Both the position numbers and the translations under genes were made by a program. The notes under the pieces were generated by a model. It saw only the letters and a program-made list of their open reading frames with translations, had not been told where the DNA came from and made no database searches. From the NCBI GenBank assembly GCA_021155195.1, contig JAJNPV010000030.1, positions 1 through 64,000 on the forward strand: DNA of 64,000 nucleotides, written 5' to 3'. The DNA comes from Ohtaekwangia sp. GTDB taxonomy: Bacteria; Bacteroidota; Bacteroidia; Cytophagales; Cyclobacteriaceae. Positions 25,414 to 32,799 of the stretch are shown here, in pieces (the stretch's first letter is position 1; each line of letters opens with the position of its first letter).

Positions 25414-26689
25414 CACTTGGATTGTTTTGTAGTACCTGGTTAGTTAGAGACCGGTATGCATTTTCGGCCATTACAATTCCCGGGTCAACCACATCGCCTA
25501 TCGCAAGGGCTATTCCTCCCAGCGACATAATGTTGGCGGTTATTCCGAAAACCTTCATCAGGATAAACCCTATCAGCACGGAAAGCAAAATAGAAGCAAT
25601 GGCCACAAGACCGCTGCGTACATGGAAGAGGAAGAGTACGACCACAATGGATACAATCAGTATTTCCTGCCACAACGCTTCGGACAATGTGTTAATGGAA
25701 TCATCGATAAGTCCGCTGCGGTCATAGGCAACATGAAATTCGACACCTTCAGGAAGGCCCTTTTTAAATTCCTCTATCCTCACCTTCACTCGCTCAATAA
25801 CGTCTTTGGCATTCTCACCATAGCGCATCACGACAATGCCACCAACCGCTTCACCTTCACCGTTTTCTTCGATGATTCCCAATCTTAATTCACCACCCAT
25901 CTGGATATGCGCAACATCTTTCAGTCGTATGGGGATAGAGCGGTACGTTCCAACAGAAATGTTCTCGATATCTTCCGGTGTCTTGATGTACCCAAGTCCA
26001 CGGATCATGTAACCCATGTCGTTCATCTCAAAGAGACTGCCACCGACATCACGGTTATTATTAACAACCGCTTTCGCTACATCCATCAAGGGTACACCAT
26101 AATAGATGAGTTTATGCGGATCAATGGCTACCTGATATTGTTTTTGAAATCCGCCATAGGAAGCCACTTCACTTACCCCCGCCACATTTTGAAGGGCAAA
26201 TTTTACGTACCAATCCTGCAAGGCTCGCAACTCACCGAGATTGTAACCATCTCCCTTTAACGTGTACCAGAAAACGTGACCAATACCAGTGCCATCGGGC
26301 CCCAGCGTGGGCGTGATACCTGGAGGGAGAAATTTTTGCGCGTAGTTCAGTCGTTCCAGTACCCGTGTTCGTGACCAATAGATCTCCGCATCATCTTCGA
26401 AAATCACGAAGATGAAACTCATGCCGAACATGGAGGCGGCACGAATGGTTTTTATTTTGGGAATACCCTGAAGGTTTGTGACGAGCGGATAGGTGATTTG
26501 GTCTTCAATGATTTGCGGATTCCGCCCCATCCACTCTGTGAACACGATGACCTGGTTTTCGGAAAGATCGGGAATCGCGTCTACCGGAGTCTCCCTGATG
26601 GAATAAATTCCTCCAATAGTTATCATCACGATCCCGATCAAAACCATGAACCTGTTATGAATTGCCCAGCTGATTATTTTTTCTACCAT
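25400..26689 (-). CDS. cusA: CusA-type heavy-metal RND pump, N-terminal half (split gene)
   Basis: The 429-residue ORF covers TM1, the first periplasmic porter loop and TM2-TM4: a clear CusA start (MVEKIISWAIHNRFMVLIG), DAIPDLSENQVIVFTEW, and the TM4 proton-relay motif AIGDVVDPGIVMAENAY, with D402 equivalent to the essential TM4 Asp. It ends with NNPSDENN and TGA, exactly in the cytoplasmic loop between TM4 and TM5, where the C-terminal half takes over in another frame. The result is either a frameshift (the local GATGAAAACAACTGAAAAGC is A-rich) or a true split pump that reassembles, as known for some RND proteins. Upstream is a 91-base gap holding a conserved element. Confidence 0.88.
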   Translation of the reverse strand: MVEKIISWAIHNRFMVLIGIVMITIGGIYSIRETPVDAIPDLSENQVIVFTEWMGRNPQIIEDQITYPLVTNLQGIPKIKTIRAASMFGMSFIFVIFEDDAEIYWSRTRVLERLNYAQKFLPPGITPTLGPDGTGIGHVFWYTLKGDGYNLGELRALQDWYVKFALQNVAGVSEVASYGGFQKQYQVAIDPHKLIYYGVPLMDVAKAVVNNNRDVGGSLFEMNDMGYMIRGLGYIKTPEDIENISVGTYRSIPIRLKDVAHIQMGGELRLGIIEENGEGEAVGGIVVMRYGENAKDVIERVKVRIEEFKKGLPEGVEFHVAYDRSGLIDDSINTLSEALWQEILIVSIVVVLFLFHVRSGLVAIASILLSVLIGFILMKVFGITANIMSLGGIALAIGDVVDPGIVMAENAYRSLTNQVLQNNPSDENN

Positions 26690-26742
26690 AGCTTGCTTAC
26701 TTTAAAAATCGTTTTGTCCGCTTGCCTTGTGGCAAATTATTC

Positions 26743-26765
26743 TGGTTATTTTTTATACTTAATTG
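26743..26765 (-). promoter_or_regulatory. Conserved 23-bp element upstream of cusA (copy 1)
   Basis: This element matches a second copy at 29539-29561 in 21 of 23 positions, in the same orientation. The core TTTTATACTTAATTG (26751-26765) is identical. It lies 54-76 bases upstream of the cusA ATG within the gap between the AraC/HMA regulator gene and cusA. Binding by that regulator is inferred from context. Confidence 0.55.
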
Positions 26766-26780
26766 CCCGGGTCTTCTCCT

Positions 26781-27563
26781 TTAGTGTTGACAAATCAAAT
26801 AGCCCTTATTACCGTGCATGTCTTCAATGGTGTAAAGGGCATTGTCCCCCAGCGAATTCGGTGTTTCGTCAAAGCGATAAACTTCTTTTATCGTCACATC
26901 TTTTACACTCTTTGAATTGCCTGCTACAATTATTTTATTCTTGTGTATGTCAAAGGCATTGACAAATCCCTTAGTGTGAATTTCAGTAAGGACTTCCATC
27001 AGTGATTTATGAGCATGTTCCGTGCGTTGCAGCTTTTTATATTCGCGCACCGAAAAACCGGTGACCTTTCTAAATTGCGATGAAAGATGTTGAACGTTGG
27101 TGTAGTGCAGGCGATCTGCTATTTCATTTAGTGTGAGTTGGTCTTCCCGGAGCAGTCTCTTCACCCGTTCAATTCGTTGTCGGATCAAATAGGCCTCAAT
27201 TGTCATTTTTTCCGTACGACTGAATAGTTTGCTCAGGTTATAGTAATTCTTCGACAATCGCCTCTCCACAAAGTCTGAAAACTTGCCAGCCTTGTCATGT
27301 TGTTCGATCTCATCGAGGTATCGCTTTACTTCCAGTTTGATGGATTCAATAATCTGTTCATCTTTAGAATGAATGATTTGCAGGTTGAATTCATTAAGTC
27401 TCTTTTCTAATAAGGGTATGATATGCTCATTTGCGGATAAGAATGAAACTTGTCCGAGTTCGATTTTTACCCGTAAAACATTGAACTGATTTAAAATCTG
27501 CCGCACCACGTAAATGCAGCGATCGCAGAGCATGTTTTTAATATGCAACTTGAATATTTTCAT
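26781..27563 (-). CDS. AraC-family regulator with N-terminal HMA-like metal site and an extra C-terminal domain
   Basis: A 260-residue protein in three parts. Residues 1-75 form an HMA-like fold with metal-binding KNMLCDRCIYVV. About 95-185 hold the two-helix AraC DNA-binding domain (KNYYNLSKLFSRTEKMTIEAYLI, LNEIADRLHYTNVQHLSSQFRK). About 195-260 form a C-terminal segment whose IKEVYRFDE and YTIEDMHGNKGYL patterns match a small Bacteroidota protein family labelled 'phosphoribosylpyrophosphate synthetase' in annotations; the function of that segment is unknown. HMA-AraC proteins are found beside copper genes in this phylum, so Cu(I) sensing and control of cusA is inferred. cusA starts 91 bases downstream. 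Confidence 0.75.
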   Translation of the reverse strand: MKIFKLHIKNMLCDRCIYVVRQILNQFNVLRVKIELGQVSFLSANEHIIPLLEKRLNEFNLQIIHSKDEQIIESIKLEVKRYLDEIEQHDKAGKFSDFVERRLSKNYYNLSKLFSRTEKMTIEAYLIRQRIERVKRLLREDQLTLNEIADRLHYTNVQHLSSQFRKVTGFSVREYKKLQRTEHAHKSLMEVLTEIHTKGFVNAFDIHKNKIIVAGNSKSVKDVTIKEVYRFDETPNSLGDNALYTIEDMHGNKGYLICQH

Positions 27564-27658
27564 AACTCAACCCGATGGGTTTAAGGACTAAAAGAAAGAA
27601 TGAAGTGGAAGTATTGTTATCCTCTCGGAACTTGAGAAAAGGAAACAAACATGCAATG

Positions 27659-27680
27659 CTTGCTATGAACTCGTAGCAAG
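27659..27680 (-). terminator. Hairpin downstream of the His-rich protein gene
   Basis: A 7-bp perfect stem (CTTGCTA / TAGCAAG) with an 8-nt loop lies 22 bases beyond the stop codon of the His-rich protein gene on the minus strand. No strong T-run follows, so it is a weak candidate terminator. Confidence 0.35.
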
Positions 27681-27702
27681 TAGAGGCAATGAGTCGAATG
27701 AC

Positions 27703-28221
27703 TTAAATAAGGAAAGTGCAAAAAAGAATACAGATACGTTGGCCGATCTTTCCGCCAGGCGGGCCATTGGAGTGGTGGCCATACGTAGAAACAACCTGTA
27801 ACCCTTTAAAGGATTCAACCTTGAAGATACCCGGAAGTGTAAATGCGCTGATTAATTTAAATGCTTCGGCATGAATCAGCGAACCAAGTGATGCGCCTGA
27901 GGAACTTACCAGCGATGAATAGAACTGCTGGGTGATGTCATCGCAGCAATCTTCTGCTTCATTGCCATGGTCATGCTTATCACCTGTATGACTGTGGGAA
28001 TTATGATCATGACCTGCTGTTGCCGAACCTCCATGGTGCCCCGGCACATTTTGATTACTATGATTATGAGAAGTAGTGGTTACAACGGTAGGTGTGTTAG
28101 GCGAAAATGAAATAATGCCCAAGTCGCATAAAAGGTCACATCCAAATACTAAAGCAAATGATACGATCACGCAAAGCGCTAGCGGGCATTTGAACTTTCG
28201 TATGGCTGAGAAACGTATCAT
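27703..28221 (-). CDS. His-rich secreted metal-binding protein with HYC_CC_PP-like ending
   Basis: The 172-residue protein has an N-terminal hydrophobic segment (LALCVIVSFALVFGCDLLC) that may end in a lipobox (VFGC). A very His-rich stretch follows at about 52-86 (HNHSNQ, HHGG, HDHNSHSH, DKHDHGNE), then a CC pair (EDCCDDI) near 92. The C-terminus has NGPPGGKIGQRICILFCTFLI, which matches the PP-x-K-...-F-L-I ending of the HYC_CC_PP-like proteins at 1718 and 29972. It should bind Zn, Ni or Cu in the periplasm and buffer metals. It is upstream of the AraC/HMA gene, with a 139-base gap. Confidence 0.6.
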   Translation of the reverse strand: MIRFSAIRKFKCPLALCVIVSFALVFGCDLLCDLGIISFSPNTPTVVTTTSHNHSNQNVPGHHGGSATAGHDHNSHSHTGDKHDHGNEAEDCCDDITQQFYSSLVSSSGASLGSLIHAEAFKLISAFTLPGIFKVESFKGLQVVSTYGHHSNGPPGGKIGQRICILFCTFLI

Positions 28222-28357
28222 TGCTCAATTGTTGTGACAAACTAACTACTAAGCCAAGCAGCACCCTATGACATTAGTTGCTTGAATACATGACAGAAAT
28301 CAGGAATCTGGCATATCTGATATAAAGTTATAAAATTATGGCAGGTTTAGAAACGAG

Positions 28358-28383
28358 AAAAGCCTGCCAACCGACAGGCTTTT
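28358..28383 (-). terminator. Intrinsic terminator after the beta-flower-like protein gene
   Basis: A 9-bp perfect stem (AAAAGCCTG / CAGGCTTTT) with an 8-nt loop lies 18 bases past the stop of the gene ending at 28401 and ends in a T-run when read on the minus strand. It terminates the two-gene unit 28401-29447. Confidence 0.75.
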
Positions 28384-28400
28384 GCTCATTTTGCACCAGT

Positions 28401-28859
28401 TTATTGCTGGATATTCTTATCGATTTCTTTGGCGTCTTCGCTTTCTGAACTGAAGAAGCAATGAACTACGCAGCCGTGGTCTTTTCTATATTTATATCCA
28501 TGTTCTACCTTGGCTACTTCCTTTCCTTGCACTTTGAGCACTCCATCTTCATCAGTTACCACGTACCCCTTGCTGGATTTAAAGCTACCGTCCTTTTGTA
28601 TGGTGCCGATGATGCCTTTGCCATTTCCGGTGGTGACGTCACCTGATTTTGAAATAATACCAATTACTTTTCCGGTCACATCGCATATTTTGCCCTTCTT
28701 GGTAATGTAACCGAGTTGCTTGCCACTTTCATCGTACACTTTTCCATCGGCCTTTAAAACAGGATGCATTCCTCTGTGTTTAGGAGGAAGTTCCTGAGCT
28801 TTTAAGTGCAAAGAAGCAACCGTAAATAGAATTAGAAATAAGATCAAATTTGTCTTCAT
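28401..28859 (-). CDS. Secreted repeat protein, 5-fold beta-flower-like
   Basis: A protein of about 152 residues. ATG 28859 (MKTNLILF) is preferred over a TTG six bases upstream. A signal peptide is followed by LPPKHRGMHPVL and then four to five short repeats of the form GKV-D-x-x-GK-x-(I/L)-G-(Y/I)-I-x-x-x-G (GKVYDESGKQLGYITKKG; KICDVTGKVIGIISKSG; DGSFKSSKGYVV). Similar repeats occur in Bacteroidota 'beta-flower' proteins. A C-terminal KDHGCVVHCFFSSE segment has two cysteines and two histidines and could bind metal. It lies 18 bases downstream of the partner secreted protein, and the pair ends in a terminator. Confidence 0.6.
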   Translation of the reverse strand: MKTNLILFLILFTVASLHLKAQELPPKHRGMHPVLKADGKVYDESGKQLGYITKKGKICDVTGKVIGIISKSGDVTTGNGKGIIGTIQKDGSFKSSKGYVVTDEDGVLKVQGKEVAKVEHGYKYRKDHGCVVHCFFSSESEDAKEIDKNIQQ

Positions 28860-28877
28860 ATTCAATTTGATGTTTAG

Positions 28878-29447
28878 TTAGTTTCTGGACATCTCCAGCA
28901 AATGATTGAGCTTCGACTTTTTATGAAAGCTGTCAAATGCGGCCAGTTCCGTATCGTTTTTAAATTGAGCGGTCAAGGCATCATGAAATTTATGATTGTT
29001 GGGAAAAGCTTTCTTGAGGTTCTCCATAGTAAGGAGTATAGGTTTTTCACCAGCAACGCTAAAGAAATTTAAATTCGGCTCAGGTGATCCTTTGGGCGAT
29101 TTTACTATCAACTTCTTATAGAGCCACACATCCCCTTTTTCTGTTAAGTGATAATCTGTGTTATCTACAAAACGTACAAAATTTCCGTCACAAAGTTGAT
29201 AGCCAAAAACGCTGTCTTTGGCCATTTGGTGTGGCTTGCCATCGTGTATCACCGTAATGAATGATTTGTTGGGGAATTCATTTAGTTTGATTTTATGTTT
29301 TTCGGTTTTACAATCAATACCGAAAGTGATTTTTTGGTTAGTATAGTCACCATAGGTTTTATACACTCCACTGGTAATGGTTTGCGCAAATCCCGGGAGA
29401 GTTAACGTGAGGAAAAGAGAGCCAAGCAAGAGTTTTTTCGTTTTCAT
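28878..29447 (-). CDS. Secreted protein of an uncharacterised family (paralogue of 14301 and of the CzcA C-terminal domain)
   Basis: The product has about 189 residues; ATG 29447 (MKTKKLLL) is chosen over an upstream TTG. A signal peptide ends near GFAQTI. The mature start GVYKTYGDYTNQKITFGIDCKTEKHKI is clearly related to GVYLTITDFQNKKLAYPIDCRTQKHKI in the protein at 14301, and more distantly to the segment fused to CzcA (35981). Conserved features are a D-C pair, a GY near residue 80 and a C-terminal helix with A-F-x-N. It is preceded by a 525-base gap with the second conserved 23-bp element at 29539-29561 and followed by the beta-flower-like gene. A metal-stress secreted protein is inferred from context. 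Confidence 0.65.
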   Translation of the reverse strand: MKTKKLLLGSLFLTLTLPGFAQTITSGVYKTYGDYTNQKITFGIDCKTEKHKIKLNEFPNKSFITVIHDGKPHQMAKDSVFGYQLCDGNFVRFVDNTDYHLTEKGDVWLYKKLIVKSPKGSPEPNLNFFSVAGEKPILLTMENLKKAFPNNHKFHDALTAQFKNDTELAAFDSFHKKSKLNHLLEMSRN

Positions 29448-29971
29448 AATAGTCAAAAGTTTAAGGTTTAAGATTGGTTTAAAAAATTCATTGGTAAGTG
29501 TGAGTCAATATGCTATGTCCATGCTATTTATATAATCTTGGTAATGTTTTATACTTAATTGGTAATGCCCAGTCAACTTGTTGATAAGACAAATCACTGA
29601 ATAAAACAAGGTATTCAACCTAGGGTAAAAATCAAGCCATATTGTTGTAAATATCTACGGAATCGATTTAGATACGGTTAAAAAATACCCATGTGCTATA
29701 AATATTGTATATTTTTTAAAAACGTTACATTCGAAATTGATCAGTATTCGAAGCACACATCCTTTGGGTAATCTTACGCTTTTGAGTCTTATCTAACACG
29801 CTGGATGTTGTTATACTCGCGGAAGCTAAAAATTTTGAGGAGGACAAAATATCCCCACTTAATTTTCAAAGGCTGCTGAACGTCAACATTACATTTGACA
29901 ATAATCATGAAATGCGATACCGTAAAATGAAAACTTTCGAGTGTGTATGACGTATTAAAAGTAGATTCAGA
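29448..29971. other. Intergenic region between divergent genes, with conserved element
   Basis: This AT-rich stretch of 524 bases separates the minus-strand gene starting at 29447 from the plus-strand gene starting at 29972. No coding frame was seen. It holds the second 23-bp element (29539-29561) plus a direct repeat TTGGTAATG at 29538-29546 and 29559-29567, 21 bp apart (two helical turns). The rest likely contains the divergent promoters. Confidence 0.6.
29539..29561 (-). promoter_or_regulatory. Conserved 23-bp element upstream of the secreted-protein gene (copy 2)
   Basis: This is the second copy of the element found upstream of cusA, with 21 of 23 positions identical and the same orientation relative to its downstream gene. 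It lies 92-114 bases upstream of the ATG at 29447. A direct repeat TTGGTAATG overlaps both ends (29538 and 29559). Such direct-repeat sites are typical of AraC proteins, and the AraC/HMA regulator is encoded about 2 kb away. Confidence 0.55.
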
Positions 29972-30346
29972 ATGAATACATTTCTCTCCATATTGCTTTT
30001 TATTATATACGTTCCCTTCAGTACAGGGGTACTTATCAACTATCGGTATTGTAACGGTTCCACAGACGATATAGCATTGTTCAAATCAGTTCGAAACTGT
30101 TGCCCTGACAACCTGCTTGAGAATAGCTGCTGCAAACACGTTACACTGTTGGCGAAAATCAACGCCAATTACGAGTCGTCCGTTTCATCTTGTTCTATCC
30201 CACCATTATCAGAGGGATTGGATGAAGAAATTGCTTTAAGAAACCACTCAATGTGTACCGGTTTAGTCGGATCAATTGTTGATCACCGGTCAAAGATCAG
30301 TGACAGATATCCAATCTATCTCATCAATCGGGTTTTCATCATTTAG
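29972..30346 (+). CDS. Small secreted Cys-rich protein (HYC_CC_PP-like)
   Basis: The 124-residue protein has an N-terminal signal (FLSILLFIIYVPFSTGVL), then NYRYCNG (tyrosine-cysteine motif near residue 26), two CC pairs at about 43-54 (NCCPDN, SCCKH), a CSIPPL segment near residue 75, and the ending SKISDRYPIYLINRVFII. The family signatures of HYC_CC_PP proteins are present in order, with an isolated Cys-rich middle. The real PP pair here is upstream of the tail (CSIPPL). The role is not known; the repeated link with metal genes is suggestive. It is followed after 104 bases by the repeat protein at 30451. Confidence 0.55.
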   Translation: MNTFLSILLFIIYVPFSTGVLINYRYCNGSTDDIALFKSVRNCCPDNLLENSCCKHVTLLAKINANYESSVSSCSIPPLSEGLDEEIALRNHSMCTGLVGSIVDHRSKISDRYPIYLINRVFII

Positions 30347-30450
30347 ACTGACCTTCAAAGTCTGGAAATCTTCAGACTCCCATTTTTCATTACGCAAACT
30401 TGGATGGTTATCAATCGTCCGGCATTACTAAAATTTAAAAACCAGAAATC

Positions 30451-30771
30451 ATGAAAGCATCAAATAGAATTTTTATAGCAGTCGCGTTTTCACTCGCCAG
30501 TATATTCGCCTATTCACAAAATCAACCCGACAATCGCATAGCGCAGGGATGGGTGATCTCAAAAGATGTTCAACGGTTCAGCAACAAAGATTTGCTAACC
30601 CGCAAAACAGGACTTGATATTAAGTCGGTCGATCAGCCCGCCTATGTAATCTCCAAAGGTGTACAAACTGTCGGAAGATATGGGGATGCAAAAAAAGGAA
30701 ACGTAGTATCGCATGGATACCCAACCTGGATTATTTCCAAAGGAGTCCAAAAAATTGGAAGGATCAATTAA
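30451..30771 (+). CDS. Small secreted protein with three ISKGVQ-type repeats
   Basis: The 106-residue protein has a signal peptide (cleavage near FAYSQNQ) and three copies of a short repeat: GWVISKDVQRF (near 30), AYVISKGVQTVGR (near 65) and TWIISKGVQKIGR (near 93). The pattern is aromatic-(V/I)-I-S-K-(G/D)-V-Q-x-(V/I/F)-(G)-R, spaced about 30 residues. I do not recognise the family. Three related strands suggest a small repeat fold or a self-assembling protein in the periplasm. It ends just before a strong bidirectional terminator shared with the ZntA-type gene. Confidence 0.6.
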   Translation: MKASNRIFIAVAFSLASIFAYSQNQPDNRIAQGWVISKDVQRFSNKDLLTRKTGLDIKSVDQPAYVISKGVQTVGRYGDAKKGNVVSHGYPTWIISKGVQKIGRIN

Positions 30772-30778
30772 GCAGCAA

Positions 30779-30810
30779 GGAAGGCTTTCGGGAATTTCTG
30801 AAAGCCTTCC
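30779..30810. terminator. Bidirectional terminator between convergent genes
   Basis: An 11-bp perfect stem (GGAAGGCTTTC / GAAAGCCTTCC) with a 10-nt loop lies between the plus-strand gene ending at 30771 and the minus-strand ATPase gene ending at 30815. The plus-strand side is followed by TCGTTTAAAA. Confidence 0.75.
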
Positions 30811-30814
30811 TCGT

Positions 30815-32788
30815 TTAAAACCTCATCCGCTGAATTCTTACTGCATTTAAAATGGCAAGCAAGGCCACGCCAACGTCAGCAAATACAGCTTCCCACATGG
30901 TAGCTAACCCACCGGCACCGAGAGCCATCACAATTACTTTTACTCCAAAAGCCAATGCGATGTTTTGCCAAACAATTTGGTTAGTCGCTTTACCAATCTT
31001 GATCGCTGTTACAATTTTGGATGGCTGATCGGTCTGAATAACCACATCAGCCGTTTCAATGGCTGCGTCACTTCCCAAGCCCCCCATTGCAATACCCACA
31101 TCACTTATCGCAAGTACGGGCGCGTCATTAATGCCATCGCCCACAAAGGCAATGGGTGCCTTTTTTCCTGCCTTTATTTCTTCCACACGCATTACTTTAT
31201 GCTCAGGAAGTAAATTACCATAAGCAAGATCAATTGCTAGTGCTTTTGCAACCTTGTCGGCTACTGCCTGTTTGTCGCCACTTAGCATCACCGTTCTAAG
31301 CCCTGCACGGTGCATAGATTCGATGGCTGCTTTACTATCTTCTTTTAATTCATCGGCTATAATAACATGCCCAACGTATTCATTATTTATTGCCGCTATT
31401 ACGATGGTATCTGCATTATCATGAACCTCATTGGGAAGTATAATTCCGAATTTTTCAAAGAGCCTGGCGTTACCTGCAAGAATTTCTTTTCCATCAACGG
31501 TACCTTTTAATCCATGACCTTTTATCTCTTCGAGGTTATCAATTTTTAATTTTTCATGTGGATTTTTGTCTGCATACTCTGTGATTGCTTTTGCGATAGG
31601 GTGCGTTGACTGCTCTTCGAGTGCTGCAACATGCGGTATCCACTTTCCTTCGTCTATTTTAGTCGCTACTGACTGAACTTTGAAAACGCCTTTGGTGAGT
31701 GTTCCGGTTTTATCCATCACGATTGTATCAACCCGTGTCATCAAGTCCAGGTAATTGGAACCTTTGAAGAGAATTCCGTTGCGTGATCCTGCACCGATGC
31801 CACCAAAGTATCCGAGGGGAATAGCAACAACCAGCGCGCAAGGACAAGAAATTACCAGGAAGATGAGTGCGCGGTAGAGCCAGTCGTTAAAAACATAATT
31901 GTCAACAAAGAAGTAAGGCAAGAGCGTAAGTGCCAATGCCAGAAAAACTACAATGGGTGTATAGACCCTCGCAAACTTTCGGATAAACAATTCCGTTTTT
32001 GCTTTTCGTCCTGTGGCGTTTTGCACCAGCATAAGAATTCTGGCTAAAGAGCTTTCATTAAAAAGCTTTGTAACCTTCACTTCAACTACTTTCTGTTCAT
32101 TGATCATTCCGGCCAATACCTTTTCTCCCAATTCAATGGTAGTGGGTTTGCTTTCACCCGTAAGGGCAGCAGTGTTGAAGGAACTTCCTTCACTCAACAT
32201 TTCTCCATCGAGAGGAACTCGTTCGCCTACTTTTACTTGTATGGTTTCGCCAACGACCACATTGGTTGGATCAACCTCTTCGTACTTGTTATTTCGAAAC
32301 ACAATAGCCGTATCCGGTCTTACATCCATCAATGCCTTTATGCTTCGCTTGGCTTTATTTACGGCAGCATTCTGAAAGAGTTCGCCAACTGCATAGAAGA
32401 GCATCACAGCAACACCTTCCGGATATTCTCCAATGTAAAATGCCCCAAGGGTAGCGATGCTCATCAAAATAAATTCTGTAAACACATCTCCCCGAAAGGC
32501 GATACGAACTCCCTTGAATAAAACCGGAAGTCCTACGGGCAGGTAAGCGACAGCATACCACGTAAACCGAAACGTACTTTCAAACCATGAAGGTTGTATC
32601 CAATTGTCCAGTATCAAACCGGAGACCAGTAAAATGAAACTGGCGATGGACGACAGCCATTCTTTATTAATACCCGATTCGCTTTCTGCCTGGTTCGACT
32701 GTGTGCTCGTGTTTTTATTGGCAGTGTTCTGATCAGGTGTGCAGCAAGCATCACCTGATTGAATATTTGTATGTTGATGTTCAGCCAT
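30815..32788 (-). CDS. zntA: P1B-type heavy-metal ATPase, Zn/Cd/Pb type (ZntA-like), without HMA domain
   Basis: The 657-residue pump exports Zn2+, Cd2+ or Pb2+ from the cytoplasm. Visible motifs are the TGES loop near residue 210, the metal-site SCPCALV at 314-320 (CPC), the phosphorylation motif DKTGT at 359, the HP motif in STHPIAKA, GDGINDAPVLAISDVGIAMG, and the last helix FADVGVALLAILNAVR, which carries the D-x-G-x7-N signature of P1B-2 pumps. The N-terminus lacks the usual HMA domain; instead it has a short HQHTN...ACCTPDQ stretch with two adjacent cysteines. It lies 11 bases after the NicO-like permease gene. Confidence 0.9.
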   Translation of the reverse strand: MAEHQHTNIQSGDACCTPDQNTANKNTSTQSNQAESESGINKEWLSSIASFILLVSGLILDNWIQPSWFESTFRFTWYAVAYLPVGLPVLFKGVRIAFRGDVFTEFILMSIATLGAFYIGEYPEGVAVMLFYAVGELFQNAAVNKAKRSIKALMDVRPDTAIVFRNNKYEEVDPTNVVVGETIQVKVGERVPLDGEMLSEGSSFNTAALTGESKPTTIELGEKVLAGMINEQKVVEVKVTKLFNESSLARILMLVQNATGRKAKTELFIRKFARVYTPIVVFLALALTLLPYFFVDNYVFNDWLYRALIFLVISCPCALVVAIPLGYFGGIGAGSRNGILFKGSNYLDLMTRVDTIVMDKTGTLTKGVFKVQSVATKIDEGKWIPHVAALEEQSTHPIAKAITEYADKNPHEKLKIDNLEEIKGHGLKGTVDGKEILAGNARLFEKFGIILPNEVHDNADTIVIAAINNEYVGHVIIADELKEDSKAAIESMHRAGLRTVMLSGDKQAVADKVAKALAIDLAYGNLLPEHKVMRVEEIKAGKKAPIAFVGDGINDAPVLAISDVGIAMGGLGSDAAIETADVVIQTDQPSKIVTAIKIGKATNQIVWQNIALAFGVKVIVMALGAGGLATMWEAVFADVGVALLAILNAVRIQRMRF

Positions 32789-32799
32789 GAATAAAGTTT

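Noticed and set aside
13624..26689. Reading the whole 26.7-4.8 kb minus-strand run as one operon
   Set aside because: A strong terminator at 21135-21184 separates the Cus genes from the redox genes, and the two-gene boundary near 14.3 kb has a 50-base gap; at least two units are likely.
29461..29971. Possible small RNA or riboswitch in the 500-base gap
   Set aside because: No conserved riboswitch motif or strong stem was seen; only the repeated 23-bp element and direct repeats.
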